From the NCBI GenBank assembly GCA_018267875.1, contig JAFDXP010000090.1:1-59369 (forward strand): a stretch of DNA of 59,369 nucleotides, given 5' to 3'. This DNA comes from Bacteroidota bacterium (GTDB lineage Bacteria > Bacteroidota > Bacteroidia > Chitinophagales > Chitinophagaceae). The notes under the pieces were generated by a model. That model did not search any database, was not told the origin of the DNA, and worked only from the letters and a program-made list of their open reading frames with translations. Position numbers and translations under genes: made by a program. This document shows positions 10,229-17,727 of the stretch, in pieces. How positions within the stretch are numbered: position 1 is the stretch's first letter; each line of letters begins with the position of its first letter.

Positions 10229-10236
10229 TACCTTTG
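10229..10236 (+). promoter_or_regulatory. Promoter -7 box for the DUF4834 gene (leaderless-type)
   Basis: TACCTTTG, an exact TAnnTTTG match, with only 4 bases between the box and the ATG at 10241. The mRNA would start at or beside the start codon. Confidence 0.5.
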
Positions 10237-10240
10237 CGCT

Positions 10241-10465
10241 ATGTTGTTTAGGATTTTACTTTGGTCGTTTTTACTCACGGTGATTTTACGTTTCATCGCA
10301 AGGTTTGTATTGCCGATTTTAAAAATCACGCAAATGACCCATAGCAGGATGCGCTCCATGCAGCAACAAATGAATGATATGCAGCATCAGAATGCACACA
10401 ATCAACCCAAAGCTGCTCCTAAAGCGAAAAGCGGCGATTATATTGAGTATGAAGAAGTGAAGTAG
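10241..10465 (+). CDS. DUF4834-family small membrane protein
   Basis: A 74-residue protein. Residues 2-28 form one hydrophobic helix (LFRILLWSFLLTVILRFIAR and beyond), followed by a Met/Gln-rich amphipathic stretch and a charged C-terminus ending DYIEYEEVK. This layout fits the short DUF4834 proteins of Bacteroidota, whose role is unknown. It runs divergently from rimP with its own promoter box. Function not inferred. Confidence 0.75.
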   Translation: MLFRILLWSFLLTVILRFIARFVLPILKITQMTHSRMRSMQQQMNDMQHQNAHNQPKAAPKAKSGDYIEYEEVK

Positions 10466-10483
10466 ATTGGCAAAAAGTCTTAC

Positions 10484-10820
10484 TTAAATTTTTCCCTTCA
10501 AATTATTGAGCATTTTAGCTGCATCTGTATCAATGTGGATATGACCGCTATTAAAATTGCTCATCACCACACTATGATGGTTATGAGCAATGCCGCTATC
10601 AGGCAAGCCTAAAAGAGTAGTTATGGGTTCTGACAGTTTATCTGCTATGTTAAATAAATTATTGATCGTTAGTTGCGTTTGCCCAGCCTCAATGCAGCTA
10701 TAGGCAGTTGTAGTAAGGCTTAATGCCGTTGCTATTTCTTTTTGCGACATTCCTTTTTTGCTCGCGCAGCCGCCGAATGCGTTGCGCCACAGCTTGATTG
10801 GGATTTTCTGCTTGATTCAT
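10484..10820 (-). pseudogene. XRE-family helix-turn-helix regulator, frameshifted
   Basis: The intact-looking part (10484-10750) encodes MSQKEIATALSLTTTAYS and what follows, i.e. most of an XRE/Cro HTH domain plus a tail of about 45 residues. The missing first helix is present upstream in another frame: ATG at 10820 gives MNQAENPNQAVAQRIRRLRE. The two join at a run of six A (minus strand; T run at 10754-10759). With five A the protein would read RLREQKGMSQKEIA, the usual XRE sequence, and be about 111 residues. Either one A was gained, the assembly is wrong, or +1 slippage at AAA-AGG restores the protein. A toxin-antitoxin or phage-type regulator is possible, but no partner is visible. Confidence 0.75.
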
Positions 10821-11152
10821 GCTTGCAACTATTCATGAATTTTATTTTTGCATTACCTTACTTTGAAAAACAATACTACTGACGGGAACTGAGGTAAGCA
10901 GCAAGATGGTGGACAATACATGGCAAACAACAGATGCCTACCAAAATTGCCCGCCTCAATCATTCTCGTCTAACCAAAGTGAAATAGCCAACTGGGGCTA
11001 AACCGTGGTGAGAAAAACAATGAAAAAATATCTTGCAGTGATTGAATAACTACTACAAAGATAAGCATTGTTTTCTTTAACCCTCTGCTATGCACCAAGG
11101 CGGCGCGGATATAAATGGGTGGTGAAAATTTCCTTTATCAATCTATCAAAAC
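10821..11152. other. Intergenic stretch with no supported gene
   Basis: About 330 bases between two broken genes. Both strands contain only very short frames. I see no RNA gene, terminator or promoter box here; it looks like decayed sequence. Confidence 0.5.
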
Positions 11153-11612
11153 ATAAAAAAAATAAAATTTAAAATAAAAATATTATTTGCATTGGCAATT
11201 CTGACATCTTGTGCATATAAATATATGCACAACAATATATGGAAAGTTAACGTGTCATGCTAATTGTACTTTTTCAAACTGTGACATTACAATTACAGTA
11301 GTAAAAGGTTCAGGAAAAGGAGTTGCTTGTGGTTGTTACTTTGGAATAGATAGTTGTCGTTCAGGTGATGCCATTTCATCTGTAGATGGGGAGTCAACAA
11401 TTGTTGAACAAAAAATAGATCGTCCAAAAATAAACGAATTCATCTCATATCTTCTAACATTAACAAACGCATTAGACTTTTCCAATGTTATTGCAAGTCT
11501 TAATGCCTTTTATAGTGGCATGAGTACTGCGCAGTATGAAGAGGCTTTAGATGTCTATCGTATCAATATTGAAGCACTTAGTACTGAAAATAAAGAAATA
11601 ATTCGGTCGTAA
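11153..11612 (+). pseudogene. Cysteine-rich small lipoprotein gene, start lost and frameshifted
   Basis: Codons from 11153 read (Ile)KKIKFKIKILFALAILTSC, a clear lipoprotein signal peptide with lipobox LTSC, but the expected ATG is ATA and no other start lies in frame after the TGA at 11123. The frame then hits TAA at 11261. The +1-shifted frame continues at once with CHANCTFSNCDITITV and stays open to 11612 (about 115 codons, several cysteines in the first third). Two lesions in one gene point to a pseudogene. The family is not recognised. A shorter protein starting at GTG 11211 would have no signal peptide and is unlikely to be functional. Confidence 0.65.
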
Positions 11613-11721
11613 ACTAATTAGTTTTACTCTCTAAAAAATCGAAAAGAACACTCATGTAGCTCTAAATTATTCAAACCATGTTGTCGTGAGGGTTCTTGGT
11701 TCTCATCTATATATCTCATTT

Positions 11722-12888
11722 ATGAATCGTTTATTTAAGCTTTTGCTACCATTTTGCTTAGGATTTACTTGTGTTTCGGTGTTGGGGCAAGAACTCGATG
11801 GAACCCTAACACTCAATCCCGATTGGCAACAGAAAATATATCTTTTAGAGGTTAAAGGATTTTTTCAATTTTTTTCCGGTTCAAACACCTTAATCATTGA
11901 CTCTGCCTCAGCGGACAATATCGGGAAATTTCATTTTACCCACTTAAAACCCAACACCATTTATCGAATTTCAACTATTAAAGCCACAAACCCCGCACTG
12001 ATCATCAACAATGGTAATTCTGACAATTACTCCTTCTTTTCGTTCACAACAAAAGGAGAAAAATTAACTTTTACCGGCGATGTGGCTCATTTATTTCGAA
12101 ATGCGCAATACACAAAATCGTCTGTACGCATGAAAGCATTTATGGATATTATCGGCATCAAAATGCCCGCGTATGATACACTGACAACATTTAACGAAGC
12201 CCGAAAGTCAGACCCTGCCTATATGCAGTTGTTTATGCAAAATTTGATGGCGACCGCCGAAACAACCAACTTGGCTCTGGATCAATATCTTACGACTGTT
12301 TCAGACCCAATTGTTATAGCTTTTGCCTTTGCTTTTATAGCCTACGATGGCGTTCTTGAAAATCATCTACCTATCTTGACAAAGCATCTTTACAAACTTA
12401 AAGGCAGCACAGCACCTATCTGTGTTTCACTATACACCCTTTTAAAAAAGCATGAAAATGTAGCCCCTCCGTTTCTGTCCCTTAAAAAACAAACTCTATA
12501 CACCATTCAAGGAAACCCAATTCGCATTGATACGATTGCAAGCAGATTCATCTTGTTGGATTTTTGGAGCAGTTGGTGTACGCCATGCAGTAGTGCTATC
12601 CGCACCGCATTGAGGGATTTACACAGCAAATATTCATCTGCTGATTTGACAATCATAGGTCTTAACGAAGACAAAAATCTGGCAAATGCAAAAAAAGCGA
12701 TCGTACAAGATCACAATTCATTTATTCAGATTTGGCGATATGCACCACAAAACAAAGAAAAATTATCGGGGATTAAAACAGCGACCTTACCCGGTTATCT
12801 ACTTTGGGACACGCATACAAACAAGACCTATACTCGAAATAATACATCCACCATTGTTGAAGATTTGACGAAGCTATTAACAGAATAG
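11722..12888 (+). CDS. TlpA-like thiol-disulfide oxidoreductase, exported
   Basis: A 388-residue protein with a signal peptide (residues 1-22, ending VSVLGQ). Residues 25-125 are beta-rich and resemble the N-terminal domain often placed before thioredoxin folds in Bacteroidota; the middle is helical. The C-terminal 130 residues are a thioredoxin/AhpC-type domain with redox motif WCTPC (Cys 286 and 289) in the context LDFWSSWCTPC. It probably reduces or oxidises disulfides in the periplasm; the substrate is unknown. The ATG at 11722 is chosen over an upstream GTG because it places the signal peptide at the N-terminus. It lies alone between pseudogenes and the barnase-barstar pair. Confidence 0.85.
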   Translation: MNRLFKLLLPFCLGFTCVSVLGQELDGTLTLNPDWQQKIYLLEVKGFFQFFSGSNTLIIDSASADNIGKFHFTHLKPNTIYRISTIKATNPALIINNGNSDNYSFFSFTTKGEKLTFTGDVAHLFRNAQYTKSSVRMKAFMDIIGIKMPAYDTLTTFNEARKSDPAYMQLFMQNLMATAETTNLALDQYLTTVSDPIVIAFAFAFIAYDGVLENHLPILTKHLYKLKGSTAPICVSLYTLLKKHENVAPPFLSLKKQTLYTIQGNPIRIDTIASRFILLDFWSSWCTPCSSAIRTALRDLHSKYSSADLTIIGLNEDKNLANAKKAIVQDHNSFIQIWRYAPQNKEKLSGIKTATLPGYLLWDTHTNKTYTRNNTSTIVEDLTKLLTE

Positions 12889-12900
12889 GATCGAATAATA

Positions 12901-13032
12901 CTAATTGCGCATGTAGCTAAAAGTGAGCATAGCTAATTGTTGCACTGCATTTTCAGGTACAGTATTTCCTTCTTTGCCCATTGTTGTAGCTGATCCTGTT
13001 TTCACAGCTACGATTCTTTTATCTTTGTTGTA
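12901..13032 (-). pseudogene. C-terminal remnant of an unidentified gene
   Basis: On the minus strand a 43-codon frame reads YNKDKRIVAVKTGSATTM, then GKEGNTVPENAVQQLAM and ends FSYMRN. The composition is protein-like, but there is a stop directly upstream and no ATG except within the frame. It looks like the tail of a decayed gene, partly overlapped by the promoter of the barnase-like gene. Family not recognised. Confidence 0.35.
13020..13027 (+). promoter_or_regulatory. Promoter -7 box for the barnase-barstar operon
   Basis: TATCTTTG, an exact TAnnTTTG match, 27 bases before the ATG at 13055; predicted leader of about 20 bases. Confidence 0.5.
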
Positions 13033-13054
13033 TCAACGTTTTTAAATCTGCTGC

Positions 13055-13570
13055 ATGAAAAATAAGACGGGTCTGGTATTGATTGCCATAGGCATTCTAA
13101 TTGGTATCATTTTTTACCATTTCTCTTCTAATCGGCAGATCAAAGCTAACGAGGGCGTTAATTCACAAATTGGAAATACATCCATTGTCGCCTCTAAAGA
13201 AGAGCCTAAGCTAACTAAATCTGACATTGAGTCGCCCAACTCGGATATTTCACAAAAGACAGAAGAAAACTTAGTAATCAACTATGTAAAACAAAAACAC
13301 CACTTGCCGGATTGTTATATTACCAAGTCAGAAGCTAAGAAACGAGGATGGATACCTTTTAAAGGAAACCTTTGTGATGTCGTTCCGGGATTTGCTATTG
13401 GTGGCGACCACTTTTCTAATCGTGAAGGAACCTTACCCGAAGGAAACACGTATTACGAAGCAGACGTAAACTTTAGCTGCGGAGGCAGGGAAGCAGACAG
13501 AATTGTTTTTACCAAGACAGGCGAGGTATGGATAACACACAATCACTATAAAAATTTTGAAAAAAGATAA
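13055..13570 (+). CDS. Barnase-like guanyl-specific ribonuclease, exported or membrane-anchored
   Basis: A 171-residue protein with a hydrophobic segment at 6-22 (signal peptide or anchor), a polar linker to about residue 70, and a full barnase domain (about 72-171). All catalytic residues match the Bacillus enzyme by position: Glu135 (barnase E73, in YEADVNF), Arg145 and Arg149 (R83/R87, in GGREADRI) and His164 (H102, in NHYKNF). Landmark motifs LPDCYITKSEA and GGDHFSNREG are present. Barnases cleave RNA after guanosine and are toxic inside the cell unless bound by barstar, which is encoded 4 bases downstream. Unlike Bacillus barnase it has three cysteines in the domain. A defence or competition toxin, or a nutrient RNase, is possible. 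Confidence 0.93.
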   Translation: MKNKTGLVLIAIGILIGIIFYHFSSNRQIKANEGVNSQIGNTSIVASKEEPKLTKSDIESPNSDISQKTEENLVINYVKQKHHLPDCYITKSEAKKRGWIPFKGNLCDVVPGFAIGGDHFSNREGTLPEGNTYYEADVNFSCGGREADRIVFTKTGEVWITHNHYKNFEKR

Positions 13571-13574
13571 AGCT

Positions 13575-13859
13575 ATGTCTGCTATAAAATTTGATTTTGC
13601 CCGCATCGTTAACTATGAAGACTTCTATAAGATGCTTGCTAAAAAAATTGAGCTTCCGGATCATTTTGAACATAATCTGGATGCTTTATTTGATACCATT
13701 ACCGGCGAATTAAAAATGCCTTTGAAATTTGAGTTTGTGAATCTGACCTTAGCCCAATTAGAAACTTTTCAGAATCTCATTCAAACCTTAGAAGATGCTT
13801 GTATGGAAGAAAATGAGTTTGAGTTTAACTATTTTTTAGAACACTACCATACCAATTGA
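13575..13859 (+). CDS. Barstar-family ribonuclease inhibitor
   Basis: A 94-residue cytoplasmic protein with the barstar fold signature NLDALFDTITG, which holds the aspartate corresponding to barstar Asp39, the residue that plugs the barnase active site. I chose the ATG at 13575, 4 bases after the RNase stop; an in-frame TTG at 13557 would overlap the RNase gene. The pair is an operon in which the cell makes the inhibitor together with the exported RNase. A terminator hairpin follows at 13871-13903. Confidence 0.9.
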   Translation: MSAIKFDFARIVNYEDFYKMLAKKIELPDHFEHNLDALFDTITGELKMPLKFEFVNLTLAQLETFQNLIQTLEDACMEENEFEFNYFLEHYHTN

Positions 13860-13870
13860 AAATAATAACA

Positions 13871-13903
13871 AAAGGAACTTTACCGGTAGGTGAAAGTTCC
13901 TTT
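13871..13903. terminator. Bidirectional terminator between barstar and rpmE2
   Basis: A perfect 11-bp stem, AAAGGAACTTT/AAAGTTCCTTT, with an 11-base loop, lying between two convergent genes. The A/T-rich stem ends can supply the U tract in both directions. Confidence 0.85.
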
Positions 13904-13924
13904 ATCATTTAAGAAAGAAAAAGA

Positions 13925-14176
13925 TTATTTCTTCTTTTCGTAGCGTTTTTTGAATTTATCAATACGTCCTGCCGTATCTACAAACATAGATTTACCCGTG
14001 TAAAACGGATGAGATGTGTTAGAAATCTCCACTTTTATCAATGGATATTCATTGCCATCTTCCCATTTAATTGTTTCGCGAGAAGGGGCGGTAGAACGGG
14101 TAATAAAGCTATGATCGTTAGACATGTCTTTAAACACAACTAAACGATAGCTTTCCGGATGAATGCCTTTTTTCAT
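13925..14176 (-). CDS. rpmE2: 50S ribosomal protein L31 type B
   Basis: An 83-residue protein starting [11 protein letters not shown] with [20 protein letters not shown] near the end. It lacks the CxxC zinc ligands, so it is the zinc-free type B (C-) L31, which in other bacteria often replaces the zinc form under zinc shortage (family knowledge); no Zur box was found here. The ATG at 14176 is chosen because the longer frame adds 12 residues unlike L31. The leader contains a small hairpin, GCATGG/CCATGC (14193-14210). Confidence 0.95.
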   Translation of the reverse strand: MKKGIHPESYRLVVFKDMSNDHSFITRSTAPSRETIKWEDGNEYPLIKVEISNTSHPFYTGKSMFVDTAGRIDKFKKRYEKKK

Positions 14177-14228
14177 TTTTTTATAGTTTAGCGCATGGAT
14201 GTTGCCATGCATTGTTTTTTCAAGAGCG

Positions 14229-14236
14229 CAAAGGTA
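14229..14236 (-). promoter_or_regulatory. Promoter -7 box for rpmE2
   Basis: TACCTTTG on the minus strand, an exact TAnnTTTG match, 52 bases before the rpmE2 ATG. The predicted leader of about 45 bases holds the hairpin GCATGG/CCATGC at 14193-14210. Confidence 0.55.
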
Positions 14237-14291
14237 AGTATAAAATCGTTCTCACGCATATTTTTTTTCATCGAACAGATTCAGCTCAAGC

Positions 14292-17087
14292 TTACACAAC
14301 CAAGTTGATCATTTTCCCTTTTACAAAAATTACTTTTTTGGGTGTTTTACCTTCTAACCATTTTAGTATAATAGGGTCAGACAGTACGGCTTGCTTCACC
14401 GTTTCCTCAGGTGCATCTAAGGGAAATTCTAATTCAACTCGTGTTTTCCCATTTACTGCAACCGGATATTTTTTTGAGTTTTCGGCAATATACATTTCTT
14501 CATAATTAGGGAAAGACGCATCCATGATACTGGTTGAGTAACCCAACTGCTGCCAAATTTCTTCTGCTAAATGCGGCGCAAAGGGGGCCAACAAAATAGT
14601 CAAAGGTTCCAGCACTCGTTGTTTATGACAATTGAGGGAAGCCAGTTCATTGACACAAATCATAAACTGACTAACTGAAGTATTGAGGGTAAATCGTTCA
14701 ATATCTTCCCCAATTTTCTTAATAGTTCGATGAATAATTTGCAGTTCTTGAGCATTGGGCATTTCCTGATTAACGATTAAACCCTTTTGTTCATCAAAAA
14801 ACAAACGCCATAACTTTTTTAAAAACCGATGAACGCCCTCAATTCCTTGTGTGTCCCAGGGTTTACTTACATCTATCGGGCCTAAGAACATTTCATACAT
14901 GCGAAAGGTGTCTGCACCATATTGTGCTACAATATCATCGGGATTAACCACGTTGTATTTGCTTTTGCTCATTTTTTCAACGGCGGCACCACATATATAG
15001 CTACCATCAGTCTCTAATAAAAATTCTGCATTTACAAATTCTGGCCTCCATGTTTTAAATCGTTTTTGATCTAACAACAAGCCATCTACCATACTTACAT
15101 CCACGCGAATTTCATCCACCAGGAATTCTTTTCTACGACTGTAAGTAACAAATTGATTAGTTCCGTGTACGCGATAAACAAAGCGTGAACTACCTTGAAT
15201 CATTCCTTGGTTTATCAATTTCTTGAAAGGTTCTTGAAAACCAATGAAGCCCAAGTCGAATAAGGCTTTCGTCCACATACGGCTATACAACAAATGCCCA
15301 ACGGCATGTTCCGTACCACCTACATAAACATCCACTTCGCGCCAATAATCCGTTGCTTTTCTGTTTGCAAATTCGTTTTCGTTTTGAGGATCCATATAGC
15401 GAAGAAAATACCATGATGAGCCTGCATATCCGGGCATGGTGCTGGTTTCGCGAGCTCCAATCTCCGTGTTGACCCAATCTGATATGTTTGCCAAGGGACC
15501 TTCTCCTGATGCTGCCGGCTGATAGCTTTCAACTTCAGGTAAAAGTACCGGCAATGTTTGGTGCTCTTCAGTCGTTTTTTCATCCCATTCGTCTATTGCG
15601 AATGCTACACCGTTTTTGTAAACAATAGGAAAAGGTTCGCCCCAATAACGTTGTCGTGAAAAGCCTGCATCTCTCAAACGAAAGTTCACCTTTCCTTTAC
15701 CGACCCCTGCCTCAACAATTGCATCTATAGCCTTTTTCACTGCTTTAGAAATTTCTATACCGGACAAAAAACCGCTATTTTCTAAGGTGCCTTCTTTAGC
15801 CATATAGGCTTCATTGCCTTTATAACGAGTACCAAAAATATTAGTAATAGGAATGTTGAAATGTTTAGCAAAAAGATGATCTCGTTGATCGCCGCTTGGA
15901 ACAGCCATAATTGCACCTGTGCCATATCCCGCCAATACATATTCTGCAATCCAGATAGGAATGGGTTGTTGCGTAATAGGGTTGATGGCATAAGAGCCGG
16001 TAAAACATCCCGACACTAATTTTACCTCACTCATTCGCTCTCTATCCGAACGAGTTCGTACATATTCGCGATAGGCATCCACCTCTGATTGTTGTGCTGG
16101 CGTTGTTATAGCATCTACAAGGCTATGCTCCGGAGCTAAAACCAGAAAATCAGTACCAAAAATTGTATCGGGGCGAGTCGTAAAGACGGTAATTGCTTTA
16201 TCCATAGCCCGTTCTACGGCAAAATGGATCTCTGCACCTATACTTTTGCCGATCCAATTGCGCTGCATTTCCTTCATGGCCTCTGTCCAATCTAGCTTGT
16301 CTAAACCATCAAGCAAACGTTCAGCATATTCCGTAATTCGCAAAAACCATTGGCGCATTCGGCGTTTTTCAACCGGGAAACCACCTCTTTCAGACACCCC
16401 ATTTACCACTTCATCGTTGGCCAAAACCGTACCCAAAGCCTCACACCACCACACATCGGCAAAGCCTAAATAAGCAAGGCGATATTTCATCAGCACATCA
16501 CGCTGTTCTTCAACCGACAACCCTTTCCAGCTATTTCTATCAATGCTTAAATGTTCATCTGAGGGGCAAGGCGTATTAACATTGCCTTCTTTTTCAAAAA
16601 TAGAAATCAACTCTGTAATTGGTTTTGCCTTTTGTGCATTTCTATCATACCAACTATGAAAAAGCTTTAGAAAAATCCATTGAGTCCATTTATAGTAAGT
16701 AGGGTCGCTGGTACGCACGACTCGATCCCAATCATAACAAAACCCAATGTTATCTAACTGTTCGCGGTATCGAGTTATGTTTTGTTCTGTGGTCTTTATT
16801 GGATGTTGTCCGGTTTCAATAGCATATTGTTCAGCCGGTAAACCAAAGGCATCAAAACCCATAGGATGCAGTACATTAAAGCCTTTCAGCCGTTTGTAAC
16901 GTGCAAAAATATCGGAAGCAATATAGCCAAGTGGATGCCCAACATGCAAGCCTGCACCACTGGGATAGGGAAACATATCCAGCACATAATACTTTGGCTT
17001 AGAGGAATTGTTGGACACACTGTAAGTGCGATGTTCTTTCCAATACTCCTTCCATTTTTTTTCTATCGAACGAAAAGTATATTCCAT
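14292..17087 (-). CDS. leuS: Leucyl-tRNA synthetase
   Basis: A class I aminoacyl-tRNA synthetase, 931 residues from the ATG at 17087 (MEYTFRSIEKKW). The ATP-binding HIGH motif is HVGH (48-51, in PYPSGAGLHVGH) and the KMSKS loop is intact (AVEKMSKSKYNVVNPDD). The CP1 editing domain is present (TTRPDTIFGTDFLVLAPEH; GTGAIMAVPSGDQRD). The frame continues 13 codons further upstream, but those residues are not LeuRS-like and lie across the promoter. Monocistronic. Confidence 0.97.
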   Translation of the reverse strand: MEYTFRSIEKKWKEYWKEHRTYSVSNNSSKPKYYVLDMFPYPSGAGLHVGHPLGYIASDIFARYKRLKGFNVLHPMGFDAFGLPAEQYAIETGQHPIKTTEQNITRYREQLDNIGFCYDWDRVVRTSDPTYYKWTQWIFLKLFHSWYDRNAQKAKPITELISIFEKEGNVNTPCPSDEHLSIDRNSWKGLSVEEQRDVLMKYRLAYLGFADVWWCEALGTVLANDEVVNGVSERGGFPVEKRRMRQWFLRITEYAERLLDGLDKLDWTEAMKEMQRNWIGKSIGAEIHFAVERAMDKAITVFTTRPDTIFGTDFLVLAPEHSLVDAITTPAQQSEVDAYREYVRTRSDRERMSEVKLVSGCFTGSYAINPITQQPIPIWIAEYVLAGYGTGAIMAVPSGDQRDHLFAKHFNIPITNIFGTRYKGNEAYMAKEGTLENSGFLSGIEISKAVKKAIDAIVEAGVGKGKVNFRLRDAGFSRQRYWGEPFPIVYKNGVAFAIDEWDEKTTEEHQTLPVLLPEVESYQPAASGEGPLANISDWVNTEIGARETSTMPGYAGSSWYFLRYMDPQNENEFANRKATDYWREVDVYVGGTEHAVGHLLYSRMWTKALFDLGFIGFQEPFKKLINQGMIQGSSRFVYRVHGTNQFVTYSRRKEFLVDEIRVDVSMVDGLLLDQKRFKTWRPEFVNAEFLLETDGSYICGAAVEKMSKSKYNVVNPDDIVAQYGADTFRMYEMFLGPIDVSKPWDTQGIEGVHRFLKKLWRLFFDEQKGLIVNQEMPNAQELQIIHRTIKKIGEDIERFTLNTSVSQFMICVNELASLNCHKQRVLEPLTILLAPFAPHLAEEIWQQLGYSTSIMDASFPNYEEMYIAENSKKYPVAVNGKTRVELEFPLDAPEETVKQAVLSDPIILKWLEGKTPKKVIFVKGKMINLVV

Positions 17088-17123
17088 AATAAAACAGGAT
17101 ACAACCCTATTTAAGGGGGGCGG

Positions 17124-17131
17124 CAAAAATA
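17124..17131 (-). promoter_or_regulatory. Promoter -7 box for leuS
   Basis: TATTTTTG on the minus strand, an exact TAnnTTTG match, 36 bases before the ATG chosen for leuS; it supports that start over the longer frame. Confidence 0.5.
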
Positions 17132-17175
17132 CAAAACCGAATGAGGGAATACTGATAAATAATTAGTTCAAAAAA

Positions 17176-17670
17176 CTATTCCTTTTTACTGCATTGGCAA
17201 CTTTGAAAAGAATAGATCAATCCTTCCTGTTCAAGCTTTGATGAAAAAATCATTTTACAAACCATATCGGTGTAAGTTGGTGCTTGTATGGATTGCTTCT
17301 TACCATTCCAGATGGAATTCATCGGATAAATATACACGTAGTATTCCACCGCCCGAGCAAACAACTTTTGTATATGCAAAATGGTCAGTTTATATTTTTT
17401 ATGAGGCAAAAAACTGGCAAGACTGAGGGTAGTACTATCCGTATTAATTGAAATAAGCTGAATGCCATCCAAATTCTTGGGCAATCCATCCAAATAAGGC
17501 TCCTGACGATAGAACAAATATCTTTCTCCGTTTTCTATAAAAATAGATTCAGGGTGCTGTTTGACATATTCTTGTAAAGCATTTTGATAAGTCTGATTTT
17601 CAGTTAAACGATTAGCAGATTGGGCAGTGCAAAACAAAGGCAAAAATAAAAAGACAAAAAAATAGCGCAT
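17176..17670 (-). CDS. Exported protein of unknown function
   Basis: A 164-residue protein with a clear signal peptide (MRYFFVFLFLPLFCTAQ, cleavage after residue 17). The mature part is mixed alpha/beta with several tyrosines and a C-terminal CQC motif (SFQSCQCSKKE). No family recognised. It lies between leuS and the divergent FAD oxidoreductase gene with no operon partner. Confidence 0.65.
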   Translation of the reverse strand: MRYFFVFLFLPLFCTAQSANRLTENQTYQNALQEYVKQHPESIFIENGERYLFYRQEPYLDGLPKNLDGIQLISINTDSTTLSLASFLPHKKYKLTILHIQKLFARAVEYYVYIYPMNSIWNGKKQSIQAPTYTDMVCKMIFSSKLEQEGLIYSFQSCQCSKKE

Positions 17671-17713
17671 GATTTCAATTTTCAGAATGAAGATAGAGAA
17701 TAATTGCTTGTGC

Positions 17714-17721
17714 TAAATTTG
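17714..17721 (+). promoter_or_regulatory. Promoter -7 box for the FAD oxidoreductase (leaderless-type)
   Basis: TAAATTTG, an exact TAnnTTTG match, 6 bases before the ATG at 17728; transcription would begin at the start codon. This supports that ATG over the in-frame TTG at 17704. Confidence 0.5.
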
Positions 17722-17727
17722 ATGTGT

